A DNA stretch of 64,000 nt from the NCBI GenBank assembly GCA_030142905.1, contig JASJOG010000124.1:62001-126000 (forward strand), given 5' to 3'. Shown piece by piece: positions 25,623-36,049 of this stretch (positions are counted from its first letter, which is position 1; each line of letters opens with the position of its first letter). Source of the DNA: Heliopora coerulea. Taxonomy: Eukaryota; Cnidaria; Anthozoa; Scleralcyonacea; Helioporidae. The notes beneath the pieces were generated by a model, which was not told the origin of the DNA, searched no databases, and saw nothing but the letters and a program-made list of their open reading frames with translations. The position numbers and the translations under genes are program-made.

Positions 25623-26569
25623 CAAGTTCACAAAATGATTTGAATTATAGATGGACAAGAGGTCACGAAGGGGTGGAAAAATTATGGAGGGACAGAAATT
25701 ATTTTGGACAAAGGATACTTACACAGTCTGATCGAATTATTGCAGTTAAGATTCGGAGCAAGCAGAATCAGTCTTTAAGTCTGTTGATTTGCTGTGTTTA
25801 TTTACCTTCAACGAATAATACTTTTGGGGAATTTAAGAAAGTATTGGAGGATTTGGAACTATTTTGCCTTAAAAGACAAAGTGTGGGAGAAACATTGATC
25901 ATTCTTGGGGATTTTAATTCACATATGCATGACAAAAGATCGGGGGAAAAAGAGAACGTTCGTGGAGGGTTGATTAAAGATGCGTTTGATCAACTCCAAA
26001 TGTCAGCAGTAAATATAGAACATGAGTGTGAAGGACCAATGCATACTTATGTGTCTTCATCAGGGTGTAGTGTTGTGGATTATATTTTCCTTCACAGCAC
26101 ATTGTTACAAGATGTTAAAAATGTAAATGTGATTCACGAACATCCGGAAAATGCAGCGTATCATTTACCAGTTAAGGCAGAAATTATTTTCAACGCAAAT
26201 TCTGGTGGTCGGAATAGCATTCAAAGAAATCAAGTAGTTTGTAGCATCGCTTGGAAAAAATACACTGTCAATCAATTGGCGGAGTATTCGTGCGCCTTAA
26301 CGGAAACACTGGAATCTATGCAAGAGGTTGATATTAGAAAGAAATCGGATATTGACATGATGGTAGATAAATTAACTAAATCAATAAAAGAAGCGTCTAT
26401 AAATCTTCCTAAGATAAATTATCGACAACATACTAAACCATTTTGGAGTAAAGAGCTTAATAAGTTAAAGAAATTATCGAAAGCTGCCTGGGTCCAGTGG
26501 GCTTTGGATGGAAGGTCTAGAGAAAATGAAAACGAATACTACCGAAAGTACAAGAAGGCCAAGAAAGTA
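25623..26569 (+). pseudogene. APE-type LINE: endonuclease part
   Basis: This frame encodes the C-terminal two thirds of an apurinic-type (EEP) endonuclease. It begins inside the domain, immediately after a TCTCTG microsatellite, so the element is 5'-truncated. Visible motifs are LIILGDFNSH (the GDFN signature), a Ser-rich segment leading to VVDYIF, and HLPV where intact elements have SDHLPV; the Asp is lost. It continues into a basic linker and is cut by a Tc1/mariner insertion at 26570. Joining across that insertion restores the same reading frame into 27987. The family role is nicking target DNA for target-primed reverse transcription, but this copy is dead. Confidence 0.8.
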
Positions 26570-27984
26570 CAGGGGGTGAGCAAAAAAAAGTGGCCATCCT
26601 AAATAATTATGGTAAACGTCACATAATCATCACAAGATTAACAGACGTGGTTAAGAATGATCGTTTTAAGATGCATGAGTCTAAGCAATTTCAAATATCA
26701 TCTCAAATCTTAATTTTAATAACCGATTTTTGAAATTCACAAACGTTCGCAGTTTTTAATTATATTATAGTTTACAAATTCCTGGTACATCTTTGATGTA
26801 CTTCATTTTGACTCTAATGAATTTGTTCGCACAATCGTCAATAAAGTTTATTTACAAACTAGTACAGGCAACAACAGTAACTCAAGTACATGCCTAGTGT
26901 ATGTACCATTCAATATCTAGCTGGCACTCTCTTCAATTTGATCACAGCTTTGCATAAACGAGGCATGCTTTCAATAAGCTGATGCAAGTATTCTTTGGTG
27001 ATTGTTTGTAATCCATTTTTGATTGCTGCAAAAAATTCGTTTTCATTTTCCAACTTTTGGTCTTTTGTTAATCAGTCCAACTCAGCCCATAAATTCTCTA
27101 TGGGATTTAGGAGAACACATCCCCATTCATCAATATTTCCACTAATGTGCTCACGAGCAGATGATAATCGCGGTAAACGATTCTTCTCACTCCCAGATGG
27201 TTTCTCAGATTTTTTTCTCCATTTGAATTCTCTCTTTCAAGAGGTGATTTATGGTTTTGGCGGAAAATTTGACCCCTGTCTGAGCTTCTAGTTTATCAGC
27301 TAGCTAATGTTTGGTTGGGGTGCCTGATTTGGACGTTTTAATAATTAAACGGTCACTTCGATCAGTAGTTTCCATCCAGAACCAGGATCATGACTGCAAT
27401 CTCCACTCAATTTACCTTAATGCAAAGTTCTTTTTTTGTATTTTTTTTTTCCCAGAACAGGTCGATGTGAATTTTTTTTGAAACTGTACATGTGGTAACT
27501 CCAGCTTAAAGCAATCCAAGAATTTCATGATTCCTTCTAATTTTCATCTCAGATTTCTTGGTGCCGACTTTTTTACGTCCCTTACTAGCCACATTACTTT
27601 CACATAAAACCTCAACGAAAACGTTCAAAATTGCACATGTAATTGGTTTTTTGGCTAGTAATGTTTTGTACTTAAGTTATCAACTAAATATTGTAGGATG
27701 CGCAATATTTTGATAATTTTATGGACAAGTTCATATCATCCAATTTGTAAGAAATAGGAGAAAATGCATCATGTTTAGCAGAAGACATTATCATTAAAAG
27801 TATTAAGAATTGACGTGTGTTCCATGCTAGCACTTAAAATTAGTACGTCAAAAGCTTTTTAATCAGATCTCCAAGAAAGCTTTTAAAAAATATACGGTTT
27901 TCTTTCATTTCTGTTCTTCCAGTGACAGTTATATCAAATTGACTATATTTTTGACGATGGCCACTTTTTTTTGCACATCCTCTG
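26570..27984 (-). mobile_element. Tc1/mariner transposon nested in the LINE (1415 bp)
   Basis: The element is bounded by 29-bp terminal inverted repeats sharing GCAAAAAAAAGTGGCCATC and is flanked by TA on both sides. Removing it with one TA leaves the host LINE frame open. The minus strand carries a broken transposase whose 3' part, ending at 26910, shows the conserved NPIENLW block and a final MPRLCKAVIK motif. An in-frame stop follows the AELD residues, and the N-terminal half is scrambled by frameshifts. Because it interrupts the LINE, it is younger than the LINE insertion. Confidence 0.88.
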
Positions 27985-27986
27985 TA

Positions 27987-30330
27987 TATCGTAGACAACT
28001 GCGAAGAACAAGGGAAAGGTATGAAAAAAGAGAATTTGAAGAAATAGCTGGTATGGAAGAGGTAGATCAGTTCAAGTTTTGGAGATATATTAACAGGAGA
28101 ATGGGGAGAAGACAAACAAGAGCAACATATTTACAGATTGGTGAACAGTTTGTAGAGGATGAGCAAAAGCAGGCTGAGTATTGGGCTGAGTATTATGAAA
28201 AATTATTTACACCGATGCAAAATCCAGACTTTGATGAGAAGTTTTACCAGAATATTGGAAATGTTGTTAAAGAGTTGTAATGCAAATCGTTATTGGATAT
28301 CGATGATATTTTGGATACACCAATTACAGTGGACGAAGTATCCAAAGTTGTACAATCTCTTCCTAATGGTAAAGTGTCTGGCTTCGATGGAATTACTTAC
28401 GAACATATAAAAAACGGGGGTAGTAAATTACTTGAAAGTCTGGTGTATTTATATGGAAATATAATTGAGAAGGAATATATTCCTCGAGTATTTAAACTTG
28501 CTGTAAAAGTGCCCATTCCAAAGGGTAGAAAGGTGAAGCTGACCTTTGATGACTCCTGTTGAATCAATCTTCTTCCAGTATTCGATAAAGTACTTGAGCG
28601 ATTAGTATTGGGTCAAATACAGTGCAAGTATCATGAAAGTCTCCATAAATTACAAGGTGCATATCGGTCTGAGCATGATGCGCGAACTACCACACTTATC
28701 ATTGATGAAGTTATTAACAAGTGTGGTGAAGATGGTGACAAAGCGTACGTTTGTTACGTGGATGTTAAAAAGGGTTTCGATACTATGTGGATTGATGCCA
28801 TGCTCAACAAATTTTATCATGTTGGGGTGACGGGTAAGGCATGGAGAATTATAAGCAGTTGGTATGAAGATATGAGAGAGTATGTTTTAATTGCAGGATG
28901 GAAATTAAGAGAGCATAAAATTTCTCACGGAACTTTGCAGAGGGGTGTTTTATCACTGTGGTTATACCTTGTGTATGTTAACGATCTTATCGAATTGTTA
29001 GAGTCAACCAAAAGTGGAATTACAATCAGTAACATATTTTGGATCGCCTATGTTTCCTGATGTCCTTAGAGTGATTTCGAGAATGAAAAATGGACTAGTT
29101 AGGATGTTGGAAGTATTAAACATATATGGAAAAAAATGGAGAATGGTATTTAGTTTGAAAAATATGGGGGTAATGGTATAAGGAGAAAAAAAAAGATGAT
29201 CATGGAATTAATGCTGGAAGAAGAAGTTGGAATTTGGGGTTATTCCAGCTGGAAGAAAAAGAGGTATGGGAAAATCTTGGAATGGTTTGGTGCTTGGAGG
29301 GAACGTGTATGCATGTTATCAAACAAGCAGCAGTCAAAGCGTGGGATTCTTGTCATGGTATCATAAGAAGAGGGGGTCGTCATTTAGGAATTAATCCTCG
29401 TATTTCACTGAATTTCTGGAGAACAATTGGTATGGAAAAGTTATTATATGGTTGTGAGTTATGGACATTAAATGGAGTGTTAACAAAGCAGTTGGAAAAA
29501 GTGCAAAACCAAATTATCAGAATAGTTCAAGGATTTTTACCAGGAACATCAGGAACAGCATGCAGGGGACTGCTTGGAATATGGAATATTAAGGCAGAGA
29601 TTGACAAACGAAAGTTGTATTTATTGGGTAGAATAATTAGGTCATCGGATGGTAGGGTGCATAAAAGAACATTTAAAAGATTTATACGATGGAACTGGAA
29701 TTTTGACAAAAAAATGGCAGGATTTATTCCTAATATAATGTCAGCTCTAAGACGCAATAATATTCTGCATTTTGTTGAGGAATATTATGATAAGGAAGTG
29801 TTTCCCAGTAAATCATGGTGGAAGAGCATATTGAAGTCAGCGATAAAGGAGGTTCATGAAAATGAATGGAGGGAAAAGGTTATGAGTAACTCCCAGCTAA
29901 AAATTTACTCAATGGTTCATGAGAAATTGGAAAAAAATTTTTTGGTGGCACCTGACAAGGGAGTGTCCAGATTATCTGGGAGAAATAACTGATGTTTTAC
30001 GCATTTTATGTAGTTCGTATACCCTGAGAGGGTAAACGGAGGATTTTGAAAATATCAATGTAGAATGTAAAAGATGTCACTTGGCTTGCAGTAAACCGTT
30101 GAAACATGCCTTGTTGTATTGTAGAGAGTCGGAGGTTGAAAGAAATATTTTGTGGGATTGGGTAATGGAGACCTTACCACTTAATATCTCAGTGGAACTG
30201 CATCTTTTGGAGGATGACGAGTTCATAGAAGCAATTTTTGGTGATATGAGAGGATTAAAAAATTTAAGTAATTTATGTGATAATGAGAAAGACAAATTCT
30301 TTTTGAGAACGGCGAAATACATTTCATATA
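27987..30330 (+). pseudogene. APE-type LINE: reverse transcriptase and C-terminal part
   Basis: After the nested transposon the frame continues through an RT domain. Motifs include KVSGFDGITYEHIK, LQGAYRSEHDARTTTL, YVDVKKGFDTMW (motif A aspartate) and QRGVLSLWLYLVYVNDL. The FADD catalytic box is damaged: FPDV is read where two aspartates are expected (about 29055). Two in-frame nonsense codons lie near 28277 and 28561, with frameshifts near 29060-29230 and 29990-30060. The C-terminal half (29234-29992) holds YGCELWTLNG. A C..CH....C-type zinc knuckle with KPLKHALLYC follows at about 30070-30125. This copy cannot make a functional polyprotein. Confidence 0.82.
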
Positions 30331-30335
30331 TTAGG

Positions 30336-30342
30336 GTAGTAG

Positions 30343-30374
<32 letters not shown>

Positions 30375-30473
30375 TTGCTGCTAGTAGTAGTAGTAGTAGT
30401 GGTAGTGGTAGTGGTAGTGGTAGTGGTAGTGGTAGTGGTAGTGGTAGTAGTAGTAGTAGTAGTAGTAGTAGTA
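30336..30473 (+). repeat. CTG/GTA/GTG trinucleotide microsatellite
   Basis: A compound trinucleotide array switches from CTG to AGT to GTGGTA units. It lies within the LINE 3' region, directly after the last recognisable codons. Confidence 0.9.
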
Positions 30474-30567
30474 TAGTTTTATTTGTATTTATAAAGTACC
30501 ACGCCCCTCATGTAAATCAGCTTATTTCAAAAGTAGTAGTAGAGGCTAGCGTGTATAAATAAAAACG

Positions 30568-30624
30568 ATGTATGTATGTATGTATTTATGTATGTATGTA
30601 TGTATGTATTTATGTATATATGTA
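30568..30624 (+). repeat. (ATGT)n LINE 3' tail
   Basis: An ATGT/ATTT tetranucleotide array follows AATAAAAACG. Many non-LTR elements end in a short tandem repeat, so this probably marks the LINE 3' terminus. Confidence 0.65.
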
Positions 30625-30639
30625 CCCAGTGAGTGACCA

Positions 30640-31690
30640 GTTATATTCATGTTAAGAGCTGCCCAACCTAAATCTTGTGCCTCTAATAGCACAATCTGGA
30701 TACATATTTTAATAATTGCCTGTGCATATTATTCACCTTATTGGATCACGGCCAATTACATCTCGCAGTCTGGAACTCCTTCTTCTTTCAGTTCACGTTA
30801 AATTGAACAATCAATTTAAATTTAAATTTGAAATAACTGAATTTCTCGATCGTGATTTAATAATCAATCCGTACAACAAGAAATTTGTACACGTTCTCAT
30901 ATTCAGCATAAATCACAGCTTCATTCCCTTTTCTTATCCGTTATAAAATTAGCCGAATTTACGAGCAGAACTTGTTTTCACAGAGCATTGTTGAAGACAA
31001 TTAAGAAAGTGTTTTAAAACTCAAATAAGTGATATAAAGCCGCTGACTAGAATTCAAAAGATGACACAGAACCGCTGACAACTCATTTTTGTTGTAAATA
31101 TCTTTTAGTTTGATTTGAGCTATCATTATATCTCGTTTCTTAAAAGTTTTTTATTTTTTTATTTTCCTATTATGCTTCCTTTCCACTTTTTTACTGACTT
31201 TCAGATGACATTGATTTATCGGCATGTATTTATGAATTGCTGTTTTGTATAAAAAATTTGCGTTTTTGTGAGTTTATCAACTTGATGAGATGCACTTGAT
31301 TTATACATAATTAGGTCTTCACTGATAAAAGAAGCAAAATTACGTGAAACGTATAAGAATCAAATTAAAATATAAATGATAGAAATGAATTCAACAGCCT
31401 TCAATAACAAACCGTTGCGCATAAAAACTGATATGCATCCATTCTATATCGCTCATAAATTCCATCGTTATTTTAGTTAAACAATTTTGTTCAAGAGTAA
31501 AACTGTTTGTCCTACATGCACTGTATTAATGAGTTCGAATTGTGTTCTGAACATTTAATTTTCGTAATTTGAAATTGCTATTCTACCTTGCCTTCACTAT
31601 ACTGAGTACGTTCCGACAAAACTTATAGAGCGATTTTAAGGATTCTATTAACTACTGTTCCAAGTTACAAGCTGTATTTCTGATAACAAA
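30640..31690. other. non-coding stretch, nothing recognised
   Basis: AT-rich sequence downstream of the LINE and of the Death-domain exon stop codon; it may include that gene's 3' UTR. Nothing else is recognised. Confidence 0.35.
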
Positions 31691-31694
31691 TCGA

Positions 31695-32011
31695 CTATTT
31701 AATATCCATGCCATCTTGATTGATAAAGGACCCGTGCAGCACTTTGTCAGAGAGTATCTCCATATCCTCTTCTTTAATTGCCTTAGCTAACATTGCTCTA
31801 GTTCCACCTCTCTCGTTGTACCGCATAAGCATAGTAAGAGCTTTAGACCTCTCATTTTCGCCATGTCGGGAAATCCTTATACCAGTAATTGCATTTTGAT
31901 CAAGCTTACTTATACGTAGGGCGACGTCTTCCCAGATGCTTTGGATTTCTTTTGCTATAGGAGGAAGTTCTTCAGATTGTAAATCAGCTGGTGGCCCCTG
32001 TCGTTGTATTT
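31695..32011 (-). CDS. terminal exon encoding a Death domain
   Basis: The exon begins at 32011 after a strong acceptor (pyrimidine-rich ...TTTTTGTAG|A) and ends at a stop at 31695-31697. The product contains IAKEIQSIWEDVALRI, ISRHGENERSKALTMLM and a GGTRAMLAKAIKEEDMEIL segment. This matches the six-helix Death-fold pattern: tryptophan in helix 1, acidic helix 2-3, and a closing L..AL...... segment. Death domains mediate homotypic assembly in cytosolic apoptosis and innate-immune complexes. The exon starts in phase 1, compatible with the exons ending at 39902 and 47912 on the same strand. No frameshift or stop interrupts it. Which upstream exons it joins is inference. Confidence 0.6.
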
Positions 32012-32277
32012 CTACAAAAATAAAGGCAAAACAATTCAATGTGGGTCAGCGTTTAATTGAAATTGAATTGACCACTTTAATGGTAGCTTTTACTGTCGCT
32101 GTAAAACGAGGCCAGGTGGGAAACCTTTCACTTGAAAATTGGATTTTTTATATAAATTAAACGAAAAATTCTTTTTCATACAAACTGTGAACTTATACGT
32201 ATATCGCATAGTTAGAGCTCTCTTTCTCCAACTTCTGAAAAGCAGTGAAAATGATCGGGAAATGAGGACTCACAATG

Positions 32278-32692
32278 GTGACCCCTAAGGGAACCACCAA
32301 AATCAAAATCTTAAATGCGATAAAATATCGCTTTTTCATTCAAAGCATATTTAGATTACTGGACGTTTTCAAAGATTTATGTTTTGCTTGTTTATATTAG
32401 GCTAAAACGTTTCTTCATCATCAAAGTCCAGGCTAGATATTAGTTCAAAATCTGTTATCCACTTCCTGCTGTGAATTTTTTTCCTTCGCTATTTAAGAAC
32501 TCGCTTATTTTATCGTTTTAAGAACTCGCTTATTTTTCAAAATGTTTTCCTAAGGTTTTTCCCGTGCTCCATCGACATATGGAGTACGCATGGCAGCCAA
32601 TCAGAAGCGGCGTTGTATTACATCGGTTTTATAAGTCTCTTTGGTCAAGGTGATTCCTAAGGGAACCACCTGAATCGAAGTCTTAAATGCGA
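32278..32692. repeat. short direct repeats around 32.3 and 32.65 kb
   Basis: A 45-bp word containing CCTAAGGGAACCACC and TCTTAAATGCGAT occurs at 32278-32322 and again at 32648-32692. Between them, TTTAAGAACTCGCTTATTTT is tandemly repeated at 32492-32537. Their origin is unknown. Confidence 0.7.
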
Positions 32693-33004
32693 TTTAAACA
32701 GTATCACGGTGAACCTGTACATGTATCTCACGTACTGTAAAGGTCTTTGATATTCTTGCTTACATTCACTGTGTTACCTCACCACTGTTCTCAATCATTA
32801 TTAATTTGTTTGTCACCAACTGTTGAAAGCTTTCCTGATATCACCACATCACCAACCTTTCCCTAGCCCCATGTTGAGCCCACCACGAAAGCCAAGTGAA
32901 CGCAGGACCTTAGGTTTCAGACAGTTCACAACATTTCCCACAACATTGTGCAAAGCACCAGCTTTGATGGAGCCTCAACAGCATATATTCAAGGAGATTC
33001 TTAC

Positions 33005-33196
33005 CTTATCCTGACTGTCGTAATTTCTCCAAATTACACACGTCCAAGACTTTGGTATGACTCCTGTACGAATTGGCAAGGTAGAAGTAGCGGGTTAAGA
33101 ATTCATCATCTTCCACTGTCAATAGCAAAACATCTGCAGGGAGTTGAGCAAATTCCCACCACATGGAAGGTCCCTGTAGATCCTTCAGCATTGGGA
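33005..33196 (-). pseudogene. damaged exon of a nucleoside-phosphorylase-like (PNP/UDP) domain
   Basis: The exon lies between an acceptor (GGATTACAG|TC) and a strong donor (ATAAG|GTAAGAAT). It reads WWEFAQLPADVLLLTV, then DDEFLTRYFYL and YRSHTK. A one-base shift then gives LGRV, a TAA, and FGEI. To me this matches the start of the PNP_UDP-like domain of cnidarian proteins, which typically show DILLLTVED.EFL followed by a VYFG box; here Tyr of VYFG is a stop. It enters in phase 1, fitting the exon ending at 39902. The remaining PNP domain is not seen, so this is probably a relic. A sequencing error would be the alternative. Confidence 0.45.
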
Positions 33197-33539
33197 CTGT
33201 AATCCTGAGTTACGGAGGATCACGTGAGCGGTTTGTTATTTGATCTGTAGCTGGAATTTTGTCAAGGGAAAAAACAAAAACAAAAATAAACATTGTCAGC
33301 TAGAAAATAACCTGGCTTGATAGCTAAGGTTACTTACCAGTAAATCAAAAGAAATATATACCAATGAATCAACTGACGCCAGACGATTTTACTCGTCACA
33401 GGGAAGAGCACTGGATAATCAAGTATTAACAGATAAAGGCATTTTACAAAAAAATAACGTAGATACATGTATCTGTGATATAACATTATAGCCCAGCAGA
33501 GAATAGCCTTGGAGTGTGGCATAAATGCACAATGAGATG

Positions 33540-33660
33540 GTGTGTATGCAAACAATGCATGTACATTTGTACGTATATATTCATGTGAGCATTTTTATGT
33601 ATATATTTATGTATGCATTTATGTACTAATGTATAGATTATATATATAGTGTGTTTGTGC
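33540..33660. repeat. degenerate TATGTA-rich low-complexity tract
   Basis: An alternating TATG/TATA-rich sequence creates spurious Ile/His-rich frames on the minus strand. It is not coding. Confidence 0.65.
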
Positions 33661-33972
33661 AAATGTTGTGTCTCAAGAATGTATATCTGTGAGGACATCC
33701 AATTCACGTACTTTGATCACCTTAGAGCATTAAGATGACAAGATAAGCAAGGAACTCCTTAAAAACTACATTATAAAACAGAGTTTCTCGAAGGGGTGGT
33801 ATCACCCTGCAAGTAATAATTCAGATAACATTCAGGGGCAATGGAAGCAAGGCAGCAGAGAAGGGGGCATTACGATGCAAATAATGGACGTTCATCTGTC
33901 ATTCCGCAGCACAGCATTTTTAAGTTTCAAGTGGTCATTTAAAGTTAAAATCTAACCCTAACTAACTTGGTG

Positions 33973-34022
33973 ATACCAAACTGAATAACTATATATTACA
34001 GTACATTGATTCAGTTTGGTAT
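33973..34022. repeat. hairpin with 14-bp arms
   Basis: ATACCAAACTGAAT at 33973-33986 is exactly complementary to 34009-34022 across a 22-nt loop. No poly-T follows, so it is not a Pol III terminator. Confidence 0.7.
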
Positions 34023-34585
34023 TGCTCTGGGGTAGGGTGATACCATGGGTGCAGAACTGGGACTGAGTGTGCTCAGTAGTGGGAGGCAAGAAGTTTCAGT
34101 GTTAGCCATTCATGCAAAAAAGGGTGAGAAGAACCACTGCTCTGAAGCTTCAATTTTTTAAAGATACATTGTAATGTACATGTACCAAGAAGGGTTTATC
34201 AAGAGTGAGGAGGAACTCAAAGGGCTTTGCAAGTGCAACCACCCTGGCTACAGGCCCCATAGTATGATCATAGTCACCAACAGTGATGTACAATACATTT
34301 GTCAAACATACTGTAACCCTTCAAAAATAAATAAATGAATACAGTAAGTTCCAATACAGATGTCTTTTTCTGCTCATTTTGCTCCCAGGACAGCATTGTA
34401 TTGATTTCTTTTTCTTGAAAAAAATTAAAAAAAAATTACAGCTGTTCATTGGCCAACTGTAAGCATCAGTAGATTTCATTTGCTGAGATGACCTGAGCAC
34501 GAGAATGATGACTACTGGTAGTTTGATTTTTTTCCCACTAGCAAAACAACTCTAGTTACATGTAACCCATTTGCTCTGGCTAAAA

Positions 34586-34835
34586 CTTCACAATTAACCT
34601 ACACTGCCAAAGTCAACTGAAAAAGTTGACTCGAGTGGGATTTGAACTCGCATCTTCAGGATACTAGTCTGCTGCTCTACCTGTTGAGCTGTCGAGTCCA
34701 CAGGAATTGGAGGTGAGTTTTTATTGAATTGAAGTACATGGGACATTCTTGTCAGTAACAACTTAACACTATCCATTACAATGGATGTGCAGTGTTTCGA
34801 TTCTATTTCAGAGTCATCCTCAGGATATCATGAAA
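34586..34835 (-). repeat. tRNA-derived SINE, inverted copy 1
   Basis: A tRNA-like module at 34628-34698 (71 nt, minus strand) has a perfect 7-bp acceptor stem (GACTCGA/TCGAGTC) and a D-arm with GCTCAACAGGTAGAGC. Its anticodon-like loop is CTAGTAT (AGT, threonine-like), and a GTTCAAATCC B-box follows. The module is embedded in a longer unit whose far end carries CTGAGGA, a hairpin and GAAAC. The T-stem has mismatches, so it is a SINE rather than a functional tRNA gene. Confidence 0.7.
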
Positions 34836-34877
34836 TGAAAACTTCACAATTAACCTACACTCCTAAAGTTTTCAATT

Positions 34878-35125
34878 AACCTACACTGAGGATGATTCTG
34901 AAATAGAATTGAAACACTACACATCCATCCTCATGGTTAGCCTTGTCGCAAGAATATCTCGTGCACTTAAATTGGATAAAAACTCGCCTCCAATCCCTGT
35001 GGACTCAATAGCTCAACAGGTAGAGTGGCAGACCAGTATCCCAAAGGTGTGAGTTCAAATCCCACTCGAGTCAACTTTTTCAGTTGACTTCAATCAGCAG
35101 TGTAGGTTAATTGTGCAGTTTTTGT
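34878..35125 (+). repeat. tRNA-derived SINE, inverted copy 2
   Basis: This is the plus-strand partner of 34586-34835. Its tRNA-like module is 35002-35072, with acceptor GACTC/GAGTC, an A-box region TAGCTCAACAGG and a GTTCAAATCC B-box. The hammerhead-like motif at 34886-34915 precedes the module, and a third motif copy follows at 35137-35166. The two units are head-to-head and diverged, forming a large imperfect inverted repeat. Confidence 0.7.
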
Positions 35126-35264
35126 TTCATAATACCCTGAGGATGATTCTGAAATAGAATTGAAACTCTAACACTTGACAATTTTACTAGTAACAGGGAT
35201 AATCCCAAGACATTAAAGGGTTAAAAATGTGTTCAGACATATACAGTACAGCAGTTTCAGACTA

Positions 35265-36048
35265 CAGTAGTCTGAGTTTTACGACCACCCCTTTTGCCAG
35301 GCAAAAGCGGTCATAAATTCCAGGTGGTCGCTTAAGACAGGTAAGTGATGTCACGTAGTGACCGCCATACTTGCATGTGTAACTTCCGGGAAATGTGTAA
35401 ATTTAAGCAAAATATGCATTATTATGATTGAACAAGCAAACCCAAATTTCATTGACGATTACTTTATTCAACTAAGAATCACACAAGAATTTGCTTAAGT
35501 TCATCTACTTATTAAAAGTGAGAAGAAATTGGTCAGCGTGAACTGCTTCGATTTCCTAACTTGTTCTGAAAGAAACTCACAACAGCATAAGTATAACTGC
35601 ACGGAAGTGATCAAAACTAGATCGAAGTGGTACTAAGTGCATAGTTTTTCTTTTTTCCTGTATTCTCTTTGCCAGGACAGTTCGAGCGACTGTGGAGCAG
35701 CATTGATTCAAATGGCAAACTTAACTGACAAAACTTAATTGCGATCAATCAAATTAAATCTGCTGTACCTATTAGGTTTGGCAGAGGAGGATGCTGATCT
35801 TCTGCCGAACTTAATTCACCAATCAGGTTTGGCACATGAGTAGAATGGTCAGCAATTTTAATTTGCAGTGGTTGCTCGTGGAAGGTAAAATTTCTTATTT
35901 TGACTGCTAAAAAGTGGTCGCTGGTTGCGTTAGACAGGTGGTCACTCATATCTGGTATATTTTAAATACAAATCATCTGTGCCAGAAAAACTGGTCATAT
36001 AAGACAGGTGGTCGTAAAAAGTGGTGTCGTAAAACTCAGGTTTTACTG
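35265..36048. mobile_element. pogo-like MITE, 784 bp, TA-flanked
   Basis: The element begins CAGTAGTCTGAGTTTTACGA and ends with a related inverted sequence (CAGTAAAACCTGAGTTTTAC on the other strand), with TA directly outside each end. GGTGGTCGTAA-type words occur near both termini. No transposase frame is visible, so it is non-autonomous. CAGT ends and TA duplications are typical of Tc1/mariner-pogo elements. Confidence 0.78.
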
Positions 36049-36049
36049 T

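Noticed and set aside
30336..30476. Poly-Leu/poly-Val protein
   Set aside because: This is a trinucleotide microsatellite in the LINE 3' region, not a gene.
33486..33707. His/Ile/Tyr-rich ORF
   Set aside because: It translates a degenerate TATGTA low-complexity tract.
34628..35072. Functional tRNA genes (threonine-like)
   Set aside because: T-stem and anticodon-stem mismatches and embedding in repeated units mark them as SINE modules.
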